DNA of 64,000 nucleotides from CBDFNC01 sp965249895 (GTDB lineage Bacteria > Pseudomonadota > Gammaproteobacteria > Enterobacterales > CBDFNC01), in assembly GCA_965249895.1 (NCBI GenBank), contig CBDFNC010000005.1, forward strand, positions 186,001 through 250,000, given 5' to 3'. The notes under the pieces were generated by a model, which was given only the letters and a program-made list of their open reading frames with translations, had not been told where the DNA came from and did no database searches. The stretch's first letter is position 1. The number at the start of each line of letters is the position of its first letter. Positions 34,349-44,058 of this stretch are shown here, one piece after another. The position numbers were made by a program, and so were the translations under genes.

Positions 34349-34842
34349 ATGAACAGCTCCTGGTAGATAATGGCATCTCTCTTAAACGGACTGTGTTCTT
34401 ATTGTTAAATAAGTGTAACTATTCAGCTGGCGGAATATTATTCAATTTTTCCTGAATGAAGTCTGGCCACTTTCCGGCAAACAGGCACTCCAGCGCCTGC
34501 CCGACACCGACATTATTTTTCTGGCACGTTGATATATAACTGCGAACCCGGCAAAAGACCTTGGCTCCCTCCATGGAGCGGAAACAGCCAGAGATTTTTT
34601 GCTGCACCTTTGCCATTCTGATATCCCTCTCTCCTTGGTTGTTGGTGAAGGGAACCTCTGGATTATCCATGAATCTCAGCACATCATCCTCAAAATCCCT
34701 GAGCCGCTCCAGTAAGTTTCTGGCCTTGCTGCGGGCGACCCGCCCCTTTTTCTTCTTGCCCGTTTGCGGCTCCGCCGGGGGCGGGCACTCCCGCTCCGCC
34801 TTATCGGCGTTTTTCAAGGTAGTTGTCGCCTAAAGTTCAAAA

Positions 34843-35892
34843 TTATGCCGCCTTACCTTTCTCAATTTCTGTCTTGCTCTTTTCCGGGTTAAGGTGAACC
34901 TCCGTTATCAGATCCCAGTTTTTGATTTCACCACTCCAGCGGCTTGGATTTTTTGATTTTGCTGCTTGGTATACCTGTTTTCGTTTAGCCAATATGTGTA
35001 CATCTTCACCTGTGTGACGCTGCTGCGGCGTAACAAATTTGACTCCGCTATGTAAATGTTCATGGTTATACCATTCAACAAACCCGCATACCCAGCTTCG
35101 CGCCGCTTGTAGATCATTAAAGGGCCGCTCTGGGTATTCTGGTCGGTATTTCAACGTACGAAATAGGGATTCTGAATAGGGGTTATCATTACTCACCGAA
35201 GGTCGGCTAAACGAGGGAATAACACCCAGTTGCTGCAAGGTCGCCAGCATCGTAGCGCCTTTCATTGGGCTCCCATTGTCCGAGTGCAGCGTCACCTGGT
35301 TACGCTTAACACCTTCCCGCTGACAGATATCAGTCATAAGATCTGCTGCTAATGCACTCGATTCCTCTTCGTATACCTGCCAGCCAACGATTTTTCGACT
35401 GTAAATATCCATCACCAAGTACAGATATAAAAATATCCCTTTAACAACAGTGGGTAAGTAGGTGATATCCCAAGTGTAAATTTGATTGGGCTCTGTCGCT
35501 GTCAGGGCTTTAGGTTTATGTATTTTCCTGACTGGCTTACTCTTGTCTCGGTGATTTAGCTGATTGTGTACCTTCATCACCCGATAGAACGTTGACTCTG
35601 AGGCAATATATAGCCCTTTATCGACAAGCTTCGGTACGATTTTGTTCGGTGGTAATTTCGCATACTCAGGCTCATTAACAAGCTTAATGATACGCTGGCG
35701 CTCCAATTCTGTTAGCTTATTTTTTGGTTCACGGTAGGCTTCTATCCGCCCATCTTGCTCATTGCCTGGCTGGTTCCAACGCTGCAAGGTTTTTGCGCTA
35801 ACCCCTATGATTTCACAGGCTTTTGATTGTCTGGCACCAGAATCACATGCCTGATTTATCAGGCTCATGATTTCCGTTCGTTCTGAACTCAT
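34843..35892 (-). CDS. IS3-family transposase OrfB (DDE integrase domain)
   Basis: A 349-residue transposase with an HTH-like N-terminus and an rve-type core. The catalytic acids are in YTWDITYLP, LHSDNGSPMKG and NPYSESLFRTLKY, with FVEWYNHEHLHSGVKF after them, a hallmark of IS3 OrfB. The gene overlaps orfA by 4 bases (ATGA) and starts with its own ATG, so it can be translated separately; the more usual IS3 arrangement is a -1 frameshift fusion. Intact. Confidence 0.93.
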   Translation of the reverse strand: MSSERTEIMSLINQACDSGARQSKACEIIGVSAKTLQRWNQPGNEQDGRIEAYREPKNKLTELERQRIIKLVNEPEYAKLPPNKIVPKLVDKGLYIASESTFYRVMKVHNQLNHRDKSKPVRKIHKPKALTATEPNQIYTWDITYLPTVVKGIFLYLYLVMDIYSRKIVGWQVYEEESSALAADLMTDICQREGVKRNQVTLHSDNGSPMKGATMLATLQQLGVIPSFSRPSVSNDNPYSESLFRTLKYRPEYPERPFNDLQAARSWVCGFVEWYNHEHLHSGVKFVTPQQRHTGEDVHILAKRKQVYQAAKSKNPSRWSGEIKNWDLITEVHLNPEKSKTEIEKGKAA

Positions 35893-36416
35893 TGTGAGTC
35901 GTCCTCGTCGCTTCCCCAGATCGCATTGACTTTTTTTTGGAGCACTAATAACGCAGCGGTCTCGGCCAGCGCTTTGTCTTTTCGGTTCAGCTCCTTTTTT
36001 AATGCCTTATTTTCATGCTTAAGGCCTTTTATTTCCGAGCGACTCGTCGCTTTACTATTAGCTGCATTGCCATGAGTAAAATCAAGTTTCCACTGTTTAA
36101 TATGGTGGGGATATAAGCCTTGTTCACGGCATAGCTCACTGATGGCCTCACCACCCAGCGAGGCGCAAGTAATGACCATGTTAAGCCTTTCCTCTAAACT
36201 CCAATCTTGTGGTCTTTTTTCTTTTGTCATAATGCCAGTTTTATCAGTAAAACCCATTTCAAATACTTGCTCTCTGGACTGTACAATCCACTTACCTAAT
36301 GTTGAATAACCGACGCCTAAAGACTCAGCCACTTCTTTTAAGCTGGACTCTGCAGGGCGATTAAGCGCTTTTTCCACTGCTTGTATTTTAAATGACTTTG
36401 TATATCTTTTGTTCAT
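35889..36416 (-). CDS. IS3-family OrfA (HTH protein)
   Basis: A 175-residue OrfA with a transposase_8 type HTH (MNKRYTKSFKIQAVEKALN, VGYSTLGKWIVQSRE), a second HTH-like unit (SELCREQGLYPHHIKQWK) and a C-terminal helical leucine-zipper region with LKHENKALKKELNRKDKALA. It binds the element's ends and partners OrfB. Longer than many OrfA proteins (about 100), as in the double-HTH subgroup. Confidence 0.9.
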   Translation of the reverse strand: MNKRYTKSFKIQAVEKALNRPAESSLKEVAESLGVGYSTLGKWIVQSREQVFEMGFTDKTGIMTKEKRPQDWSLEERLNMVITCASLGGEAISELCREQGLYPHHIKQWKLDFTHGNAANSKATSRSEIKGLKHENKALKKELNRKDKALAETAALLVLQKKVNAIWGSDEDDSQ

Positions 36417-37832
36417 TTTTTGCTACCTCTAACTGAAAATTAGAGGCGACAACTATCCTGACACAGGGGGTTATCGAGCAAACTCTGATACTTTTTCCGC
36501 CACTGTAACGCAGTATCGTTATCAAGCTGGCCACCGGCATCATTTACTGCATCATTGATTTCAATGAGCCGTTCATACATCCCATTAGCCCACTCTTGCC
36601 CGTCTTGCTCATAGGCGCGGGTAAGTTCCCGCAGGTGATGGGCATTGCACAAACTGTGGAACACTTGCGTATAGCGGTAATAAGGTTTCCAGTGGTCATG
36701 GCAGAGTGTCCCGGCGAACTGAGGCAGTATGCCTATTTCATCCATTGCCTCCTTACCGCGTTTTGCGTGAGGCTCAAACCAGGTCCACTCTCCGTTCGAT
36801 GCATTATGAAGCCAGATGCGCTTGCCGCCGACATTAATACCCGTCTCGTCCGCGTGAATTAACCCGCCATTGATGAGTTCGAGCTTGGCCAGCGTTTCAA
36901 AGTCAGCCAGCATGTGGTAAGCCAGCTTGTTAAAGTTGAACAGTGAGCCGGTACTCAAGGAGATGCCAAACATTTCATCAAAATGCTGCTGCACCCGGTC
37001 ATAAGGAATGAGTTGGTACACTGACATATAGACGGCGTTCGCCTTAACCGATGCACCATACTTAGCCGCCCTGTCCACGTCAGCAGGGAAATCAGCGGTA
37101 AACCGGTTGCCCTGCGCGTCTTCCAGAATTTGTGCCCGGTATTCTTTAACCCAGCGGGAAATTTGGATATCAAATACCTGGCGACGGTCATAGCCTACGT
37201 CATGGTACTGCCCTGGCGGCAAGCTATCCCGGTTGACCGGAACCTGAATAATTTCGTCCGGATCATCGACTGGCTTGAGCGTCTTGCCCTCGCGGCCTTT
37301 TTGCCCACCTTGTTTATTGTCACTTTTCTTTCGCCCTTCTTTAGGGCGGTTGGGGTCTTGCGAGGGCGGCTTGCTGCTATTTCGGCTATTAAGAGACAGG
37401 CGGCCAAACAATAGCTTGACCAGCAGCAACATCATTTGTACGGCAGCCACTAAAGCAGGAGATGCGGCCTTGTCATTTTTCAAGGCGTTTTCTACTTGCT
37501 CAATGGTGGCGTTGACATCCAATGACTCGGGTATCAACGTTGCTGTATTTGTATGCTTATTCATGGGGCTATTATACCCTCTGTTTTTTTTGGCAATTTT
37601 TTGCTTCTGTAAGCAAATCTAAGTCGTTGTATTTTTCTGTGCCGGGGGTGCTATCCTTGCTGGGCTCCCGTGCCTTTGGCGCTCTTGTGGTTAAGTTAAT
37701 CGTTGCTTACAAGCGCTCATTACAGTGACGCATGAAAATGCACTAAATCAGTCAAAACCGTGTCAAGAAGTTTTGAAAAAAATAATTCATTTATTGCGGG
37801 GTTTTTAGTCAGCTGAATAGTTACAAATAAGT

Positions 37833-38088
37833 TAAAAATGAACTATCCAACTACTGTGAGAGAGTAATAAAGCCACATACTAAGTATTAAACCTGCATTC
37901 CGCGGCATTATCTTATGCTACGCAACGAGTGATTGCTAAATGGTCGGTTTTCGCCCACAGCGAGCAATCACCAGGAACAATTGTCCACTTACTAACTAGT
38001 GGTTTACAAGATATTTTCTAATCCGCTCAGACGCTGTAGGCAATCACGTCCGTGTTACAGGCGAAAGTGTAAAGCTAATTTCTTCCTA
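37833..38088. other. Non-coding gap right of IS66
   Basis: No gene seen; it ends at the small TA-flanked repeat at 38089. Confidence 0.3.
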
Positions 38089-38222
38089 AGTGGGTGAGTA
38101 TAAATTTTTCAATATTATGTATGTATTTTAATCATTGTAAATATACTAATTCGCCTAGAACTGCATGGCCTGCCTAGATTGGTAGGTTGATTTAAGCCTT
38201 GGTGAACTTTTGCTTATGCACT
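38089..38222. mobile_element. 134-bp TA-flanked MITE, copy 1
   Basis: Starts AGTGGGT and ends GCACT, with TA on both sides (38087-38088, 38223-38224). Copy 2 at 62433-62566 has the same length and is nearly identical. No coding capacity. Confidence 0.75.
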
Positions 38223-38390
38223 TAGAGAAGGCAGGTCGATTCAATCACAAGTAAAAAGCCGATTTGCTGCCCGCAATGTCAACAAGCATTAGATCTATTT
38301 TTTATGTGCATTGGCCACCGTGTGGTGTTTGGGCTGACGAGCTAAAACAGGTGAAGTGACCAGACAAAGTGGATTTGCTGAGCTCACTGA

Positions 38391-38685
38391 CTAACAGGCA
38401 GAGGGGACGATATGGCAAGATCTTAACAACTGACAATGTTTCGTGTCAGTTGGTACTTTCACGGTAATTACTTCTCCCGTTGCTGTATGTTGTGGGCCAG
38501 CGTAAAGAGTACCCAAAAGTGCAAATCTAGTACCTCCAACTAATGAACCACTAGCATCTCCAAAACTACCAATATTTGCTAGAAATACAAGAGAACCAGA
38601 GGAGCCAGGGAAACAGGCCGCATCAATAAGAAACTCGCTCTTGCCTGAATCGACCAGTTTGGCCAGCCTATAACCAAGAGTGGGA
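38391..38685 (-). pseudogene. Trypsin-like serine peptidase fragment
   Basis: A C-terminal remnant readable in one frame: RLAKLVDSGKSEFLIDAACF, then PGSSGSLVFL containing the catalytic Ser box GSSGS, then GGTRFALLGTLYAGPQHTATG. Upstream of about 38685 the frame is closed by a TGA and no His or Asp catalytic part is present. It is a decayed, 5'-truncated gene, consistent with the MITE-rich surroundings. Confidence 0.55.
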
Positions 38686-38923
38686 TGTCATCGCGTGAGT
38701 TAGAGCGTAGTTCTAGCTCACGAGGCTTGAATTAGTAAAAATATGGGGAATCTCAATACCAACGCAGAAGCAGCTACTCCACCTTCTCCTCCCGTTTTCG
38801 GCACCCACTGGCTCGCTTGGTCATAGTGTTGACATATTAGTCTTGTAAGCCGTTTTAAATTAAACCTTTGAATATGACCCAGGCTCGGGTTACCCACACG
38901 GCTTATTGGAAGACGAATCATAG

Positions 38924-39153
38924 CTAGTGCCCATCCTGAAACTTCGATTCTGTCATTCCCTTGTACGAGGAAACCCAGTGGCTTAACCGCGATCACGGAG
39001 CACGCTAAAAGTCACTGGATTGCCAGGCAAGATGACAATGACGGGGATCTCTGAGATAGTAGTGACTAACTTTAGGCCTTTGCGAAACGGCAAGCTTCGC
39101 ATTTTATGAATATGACTGAAGAACGAATGTGTGTGTTTCAGGACGGGCACTAG
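38924..39153. mobile_element. CTAG-flanked MITE, copy B
   Basis: Same inverted ends as copy A, CTAG at both edges (38924-38927, 39150-39153), about 230 bp. It is the shortest copy and lacks the internal 40 bases of copy A. Confidence 0.75.
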
Positions 39154-39326
39154 CTACATTTTGGGGAAAGGAGTGAGCCAAAAAAATAAACAGGTTAAGT
39201 TATTTTGTTGAAAACAAATAATTGGTTACTTTCAGTTTAGCTTACTCGCCATTACCAACAGAAGTTGCTCACAGCGCCTATATAAACATTTCTGAATTTG
39301 AACCCATGCTTAGGAATATCATTTCT

Positions 39327-39800
39327 TCATATATCTACATTGAACTCCTTTTTAAACAATTGCTTGGTATTTTCAAACGCTAGCTTGAGCTGCCTCCGGT
39401 CCTCCTCACCTCGAGAACCAAAGTAAGGGTAGTGATGAAGGTATGAGCCGAATATAGCTTGGCAGTCTTGTACATACATACGGGTGTCTAAAATATGATT
39501 GTGCCAAACCGCATCAATTGCTAATGTTGGAGAGCTATTTTTCTTAGGGTACTTTTTTAGTATATATAGATATTGCCGGTACTGATTAATGGCAAACTCT
39601 GCATCCTCCTCCTCCCATAGCAGCCCCAGTTCACCAGCAGATTCTTGATTTGTCATTTTGGTGAAAATCATCGACATATCCATGTTAAATATGTAACTTT
39701 TGACTTCCTGCAGACCCGTTATTCTATTCACTCCTTGGATATTTAATGGCAAATGAATATCCTGCTCAGCACCCTCTACTACTATGTCAACTATTGGCAT
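39327..39800 (-). CDS. Glycine-rich-domain-like (GRDP/DUF1399-type) small protein
   Basis: A 157-residue protein whose second half carries the motif set of plant GRDP and its bacterial relatives: YRQYLYILKKYP, IDAVWHNHILDTRMYVQDCQ, HHYPYFGSRGEEDRRQL. The conserved WHxHILDT and HHxPYFG histidines could bind metal. The biochemical role of this domain is not established. No signal peptide. AGGAAG precedes the ATG. On the same strand 108 bases upstream lies a 46-codon, cysteine-containing peptide gene, which may be a functional partner. Confidence 0.7.
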   Translation of the reverse strand: MPIVDIVVEGAEQDIHLPLNIQGVNRITGLQEVKSYIFNMDMSMIFTKMTNQESAGELGLLWEEEDAEFAINQYRQYLYILKKYPKKNSSPTLAIDAVWHNHILDTRMYVQDCQAIFGSYLHHYPYFGSRGEEDRRQLKLAFENTKQLFKKEFNVDI

Positions 39801-39908
39801 ATTTCTTCCTGCTATATTTCCTGGTGAACAAAGTACAGGAGCTGGTCCTTCCTCCTGTACCTGTAAGTCTAACGCTTCCCTTAGAGAGGGGAGGTTATAT
39901 GAGCCGTT

Positions 39909-40049
39909 CTACCTAGGCATGCATAAAACGCCGCAAAACGCCTTTTTATCTTTCGGCAATTTTATTTGCTGCAAGCATTTTTTGTTACCGGTTTCGGCGG
40001 AGGTTGTAAATGAGCGCTTGGCCATTGCACGGCTAACTTTATTTTGCAT
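39909..40049 (-). CDS. 46-residue basic cysteine-containing peptide
   Basis: Reads MQNKVSRAMAKRSFTTSAET, then GNKKCLQQIKLPKDKKAFCG, then VLCMPR. A TAAGGGA site lies 9 bases before the ATG. The C-terminal part has three Cys (C35, C39 and C43 region) and many Lys, after a more polar leader-like half. Size and layout resemble a ribosomal peptide precursor or a small secreted effector, but there is no known leader motif. It is upstream of, and co-directional with, the glycine-rich-domain-like gene. A chance frame is possible. Confidence 0.4.
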   Translation of the reverse strand: MQNKVSRAMAKRSFTTSAETGNKKCLQQIKLPKDKKAFCGVLCMPR

Positions 40050-40473
40050 AGTGTTAATCCCTTACATTTGTTAAATAAATGTCATTTTATTGTAACTTAT
40101 TAGTCACAATTGATAACGATATCCATTTCCATCAAATAAATCAAGTCGTTAAAAATGACAAGCTAATACATAGCATTGACTAAGATCTAACTTTAATAAT
40201 TCGGTCACTGTTTGTGATATTTGAATCGGCCAGCCTTCTCTAGACAGAAGCTTGCTTTATTAGTTCGTGCTATGAGGAAGAGAACGAATCTGGTTAATAT
40301 ACCCAAAAATGGACTTCGCAACTCGCGATACGTGAGGGGCTCTTCTCCGCTTAAGTGAGGTTATCCGAAATCCATCCTGGCACATTTTATGACTTGCACA
40401 CTTTAGGCGGCAAAGCCGCGCAAATAAGAGCACTCTTTATTATGAATGAGCAAACTATATTGTCTTCCCACAT
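40050..40473. other. AT-rich gap upstream of the peptide gene
   Basis: No gene. It is very AT-rich around 40070-40200 and probably holds the promoter of the peptide/GRDP-like pair. No clear operator seen. Confidence 0.3.
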
Positions 40474-41418
40474 TTAAGCGTACTCAAGGGGCCGAGATTG
40501 GAATCTTAGCCGATATTGCTTCGGTGTCGTTTGATGAAACTTCCGAAAATTTCGGATCATCACGTCGCTTGATTGAAAACCACATTGCCTGGCTACCTGC
40601 TGAACAGGTTCATGCCCAGAAACCAGCAATTGCGCCGCTACCAGGCAACGCCATTGCCGAACAAAATTCAGTGGTGAGCTGCCTGTTAAGATTTTGAATC
40701 GCGAGGAAAAGGATGAGCGAGATAAAGCCGCAATACTGGCCAGCTCTTCAATCGTCCAGTCTTTTGCTACGTTTTGTTGAATAGCCAGAATGACAGGCGC
40801 CAAACAACGGTCGCTCAATCCAGCCAGCCACCCCGGGGGTAAATCAAACTTATCCAAACCACGTAATACTTCGAGTAATAGCAGCTCTAGTAAGCGCTGA
40901 ACCGCTAGCACACTGCCAGGCTTCTCTAGTCTATTCTCCTGGTAAATCCACAAGAGCAACTGGCCTAAACGGCTTTGTGGATGTGCGTCCAGAACCATTA
41001 CTTCAGGCAATCCACCCATTAGAGCATCACGGCCCCAGTGTTGGATTGGGGAGAAGACCAAACTACCACACATCAACTGGCAAGCAGCACCGCTGCCTCC
41101 CACAGTCATAGATTCCAACTTTTCGCGAGATTTACCGGAAAATAATACTGAAGCCTGTTCAAAGTCAACGCCAGTCTCACTCATAAGACGATGCGGCGAA
41201 CCATAAGGCAGTAATAAAAGCTGCCCCGGTTGTAAAGGTAAAGGGGCCTGTCCCGGAATTTCTAACAAGCATCGGCCCTCCCGCAAATAGCTAAAACTAC
41301 AGCAATCCAACTGACTTTCTTCAATTCCCCAAGGAGCGCATAACTTCACTTGAGCAAAAACTTCACACTTTGGAGAGAGGTTACTTATAAACTGACTAAG
41401 GGCATCGGGATCTGGCAT
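40474..41418 (-). CDS. AraC-family regulator (cupin_6 type)
   Basis: A 314-residue regulator with the AraC cupin_6 N-terminus (FSYLREGRCLLEIPGQ, LQPGQLLLLPYGSPHRL, MCGSLVF) and a C-terminal HTH (WTIEELASIAALSRSSFSSR, GSSPLNFVRQWR, VARQCGFQSSDVMIRNFRK, TPKQYR). Such cupin_6 regulators often control a neighbouring oxidoreductase or exporter, but no obvious target adjoins it here. Intact. Confidence 0.87.
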   Translation of the reverse strand: MPDPDALSQFISNLSPKCEVFAQVKLCAPWGIEESQLDCCSFSYLREGRCLLEIPGQAPLPLQPGQLLLLPYGSPHRLMSETGVDFEQASVLFSGKSREKLESMTVGGSGAACQLMCGSLVFSPIQHWGRDALMGGLPEVMVLDAHPQSRLGQLLLWIYQENRLEKPGSVLAVQRLLELLLLEVLRGLDKFDLPPGWLAGLSDRCLAPVILAIQQNVAKDWTIEELASIAALSRSSFSSRFKILTGSSPLNFVRQWRCLVAAQLLVSGHEPVQQVARQCGFQSSDVMIRNFRKFHQTTPKQYRLRFQSRPLEYA

Positions 41419-41724
41419 TTAATTTAAGTCGCTTTGGTTATGCTGGCTATAGCGAAAACAGAAGCTATCAACGATACTCGAATGAATTTCCATCATCAAC
41501 GCTAGGTTTACTGCTAATTATGGCGGTGATGTCTTTTTTTCTCTTGGTGGACACCAAACCGTTCTCGCAAACCCTCCATTTCTATGGTCTGCGTTTTGGT
41601 AACGGGCTACCCTCACTTACCCCAACTCAAAGCCACTCCATTTCCTTAGTGGTGATTAGGCCATTCCTTTCTATAACAGATGTGGGGCCCTTAGTAGACT
41701 CTTTTCACTGGCTCTTTTTACTGG
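41419..41724. other. Gap between two AraC-type genes
   Basis: No convincing gene. A 77-codon plus-strand frame at 41520-41753 overlaps the pseudogene end and has no family. Confidence 0.3.
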
Positions 41725-42588
41725 CTATTTTAACGGAACATAAATATCAGTAATTAGCTTATGTTCAGCAACTTCTGGAAAGAAGTTTATATAGTGGAAA
41801 AAACACGGAAAGTCCCTTAGCTCTTCCTCGCTTCCAGGTAGCCACTGGCCATATAGGTACAACACTTTTGCGTCAAGGCCATTGTGGGGCCCTAAATGGC
41901 GGACGACAGCACATCGACCTGAAGGAATGGTTTTATTGATGATACCAAATTCATTCTCGAGGATATTCTTGTTAACCTCGCCACAAATATCAAAACGAAA
42001 ATCCTCGGGACTACAGTTTTTAGGATCATCATAAATAAGGCCATAGGTCTTACTCTTGGAAACAGGAGAAAACCCAGATATTTTTCTCCATTATATAAAT
42101 TTATTCGTGGATTCATTAATGAGCTGAGGTGCAGCCCTGTGCTCATAGACGGCTATTTTTGTTTCGACGAAATTAACGATCTCAATGTTCATTTTTTCCT
42201 CCAGCACTTTATCGCGGTGGTTATACTTCTGGCTCCAGCTCAACCAATTTGGTCGATGGCGAAATTCAGAAGGCGATTGACCAAACTCTTTTTTAAATGC
42301 CCTGGCGAACGATTCTGGGTATTCAAACTTAGCATCAAGCGCAATATCGATGATCCGAGTGTCCCGCTGAAAAAAGAGCTGATACGAAGCACGCTTTAAA
42401 CGTAACAATTGGATAAATTTAAAAACGCCTATACCCATATAGTCGGTAAACTGACGGTGAAAATGATATCTGGAAAAGCAGGCTACCGTGCTGAGCTGAT
42501 CAACCGATAGATCATCATTAAGGTGTTCATAAATGTAATCGCAAATTTGATTCGTTCTTTCTTGGCAATTCTCATTTCTCGTTGTCAT
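41725..42588 (-). pseudogene. AraC regulator with GyrI-like domain, single nonsense codon
   Basis: The whole 288-codon gene is in one frame apart from one TAA at 42091-42093. The first 165 codons are an AraC HTH (LSVDQLSTVACFSRYHFHRQ, KFEYPESFARAFKKEFGQSP) and the start of the effector domain (MNIEIVNFVETKIAVYEHRA). After the stop the same frame goes on with WRKISGFSPVSKSKTYGLIY, DFRFDICGEV, IPSGRCAVVRHLGPH and DFPCFFHYINFFPE to TDIYVPLK and a TAG. A GAA-to-TAA change (KFI-E-WRK) explains it. The truncated product could still bind DNA without its ligand domain. Confidence 0.85.
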
Positions 42589-42689
42589 TTTTCCGTTCTA
42601 TCGCTATTTACACAAACTGTCGCAATGACCTCCTGAACGCTGAACATTATCTATCTGGAGCATTTCTCTTACCTGACAGATATTGCTAA

Positions 42690-42946
42690 CTAGTGCCCAT
42701 CCTGAAACTCATAAATTTATTCTTTAGTCGTATTTTTAGCGCACAAGACTTATCGTTGAATATTGGATTTGAGTTAGTTACCACTATCACAACGAACTCA
42801 GTCATTGTCAGCTTACCTGGTATGGTCCAACATCTCGGTCCAGTAACTTTTAGCCTGCTCCGTGATCGCGGTTAAGCCGCTGGACCGAGTGTCGGACCAC
42901 CACGTACGAGGGAATGACAGAATCGACGTTTCAGGATGGACACTAA
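42690..42946. mobile_element. CTAG-flanked MITE, copy C (inverted)
   Basis: Ends match copies A and B, internal sequence matches them in the opposite orientation, and one half is more diverged. Flanks are CTAG on the left and CTAA on the right, consistent with a CTAR target. Confidence 0.7.
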
Positions 42947-43012
42947 CTAGTCATCATTTCTCCTATTCATGCCGCGTTAGCTCAAGAGTGCTAGGTTAGT
43001 CTTGCTTACACG

Positions 43013-43684
43013 CTATGACTCTAATAAAACCAGGGGGCCATTTTTCTCCATTGCTGTCTGAAACGCTGGACGTTCGTTCATTTGTCTAATCCAGCGCTTG
43101 CAATTAACGTGGCTAGAGTTCATACCACCACGAACCTCTAATGCCAGCATTACATAACCCATTTGAATATCCGCCGCGGTAAATTCGGTACCTGAAAACC
43201 ATTTATCGGCTTCTAGCTCAGCCTCCATGTGGGCAAGAAGCTTTGTCATATTAGCGTTAAGATAACCCTCACGTACTTTGCGCGTAACGGCTTTGATAAT
43301 AGGCTTAATAATTAATGGGGATTTGGCATCCATACGATTCAGTATCAGCGCCAACGTGTTGAGATTCATCAGGCTACCCTCGGCTGCATGCATCCAATAG
43401 TTGTACTTAATTCGCTCGCTGGTACCGATTTGAGGTCTGAGCTTCCCATTTCCATAGCTATCAAGAATGTACTCGATTATTGCCCCCGACTCAGCAATTA
43501 CCAGCTCTCCATCAGTAATCAACGGCGCTTTACCAAGTACATGTAAGGATTTGAATTCTTCCTTAGCAATATCCGTTGTTCTATCACGGCCAAAATGTTC
43601 GAGTTTGAACTCTATACCTAGCTCTTCGAGTAACCACAAAATACGGATGGAGCGTGAGTTTTCTAAATGATGGAGCGTGATCAT
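43013..43684 (-). CDS. Glutathione S-transferase
   Basis: A 223-residue cytosolic GST. The thioredoxin-fold N-terminus has LHHLENSRSIRILWLLEELG (with the catalytic Ser/Arg loop SRSIRI), GKAPLITDGEL with the cis-Pro and ESGAIIEYILD binding the gamma-glutamyl group. The C-terminal helical domain includes WFSGTEFTAADIQMGYVMLA, the N-capping box. The family resembles YfcF/GstB-type enzymes that detoxify electrophiles. Stand-alone gene, intact. Confidence 0.9.
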   Translation of the reverse strand: MITLHHLENSRSIRILWLLEELGIEFKLEHFGRDRTTDIAKEEFKSLHVLGKAPLITDGELVIAESGAIIEYILDSYGNGKLRPQIGTSERIKYNYWMHAAEGSLMNLNTLALILNRMDAKSPLIIKPIIKAVTRKVREGYLNANMTKLLAHMEAELEADKWFSGTEFTAADIQMGYVMLALEVRGGMNSSHVNCKRWIRQMNERPAFQTAMEKNGPLVLLES

Positions 43685-43793
43685 TTGGTTATCCTAACTA
43701 AACAATTGATTTTTGCTAGTTTATCTGAGGTTTGGGGTGATTGGCATAGTCAAAGTATTTACTTCCACAAACAGACGTGACTTTAACTATTGG

Positions 43794-43839
43794 AAAATTG
43801 GGGGCTCCCACCATTTCGATCGTGGGAGCCCCAAATTTT
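43794..43839. repeat. Strong intergenic hairpin
   Basis: AAAATTGGGGGCTCCCAC (43794-43811) pairs with GTGGGAGCCCC-AAATTTT (43822-43839), 17 pairs, 10-base loop. It lies upstream of both flanking genes, so it is not a plain terminator for either; it may be a REP-type element or a bidirectional insulator. Confidence 0.6.
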
Positions 43840-44058
43840 CAATTTTTGCTGCCTCCAATTCCCCCTCAACTTTTCCGAAGCCTGCACTGTCAATTGTCAC
43901 TGAACAAGTTAGGCTCCTACCGCAACACAGCCAGCTTGTCAGTTCACTTATTCGAGAATGTTTTTTCCAACAGCAACATATGGCAGGCATAATAAAGTTA
44001 TGGCCAGCCGCAAAGCAAAGGTGCTTGAGGTGTTGCCGCTTGAATAATAGGTCCATGG

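Larger units (their letters stand above)
34812..36469 (-). mobile_element. IS3-family element nested in IS66
   Basis: About 1658 bp with inverted ends sharing TAGTTGTCGCCT (34820-34831 and inverted at 36443-36454). GTT flanks both edges as placed here and may be a 3-bp duplication; the right edge could be 6 bases further in. It has two overlapping genes, orfA and orfB. Confidence 0.82.
34419..37564 (-). pseudogene. IS66-family transposase, split by IS3 insertion
   Basis: The N-terminal 363 or so codons (36473-37564) and the C-terminal part (34419-34811) form one TnpC-type transposase. Seen: a leucine-rich N-terminus (MMLLLVKLLFGRLSLNSRNS), SKPPSQDPNRP, the zinc-finger-like region, HADETGINVGGKRIWLHNAS, LCHDHWKPYYRY, HHLRELTRAYE, and in the tail SKARNLLERL and PFTNNQGERDIRM. 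Rejoining at the insertion point restores one frame (...SLLDN then ADKAEREC). Inactive as it stands. Confidence 0.9.
34415..37824 (-). mobile_element. IS66-family element, interrupted by an IS3 element
   Basis: Ends GTAACTATTCAGCTG (34415-34429) and its exact inverse (37810-37824); IS66 elements begin GTAA. A perfect 8-bp duplication AAATAAGT flanks it (34407-34414, 37825-37832), the expected size. Without the inner IS3 it would be about 1.75 kb with a single transposase gene. Confidence 0.93.

Noticed and set aside
38718..38996. 92-codon minus-strand frame
   Set aside because: It runs into MITE copy B and has no family or ribosome site, so it is a chance composite.
39784..40074. 96-codon plus-strand frame opposite the peptide gene
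   Set aside because: Low-complexity and lacking a ribosome site; the minus-strand 46-codon frame has better signals.
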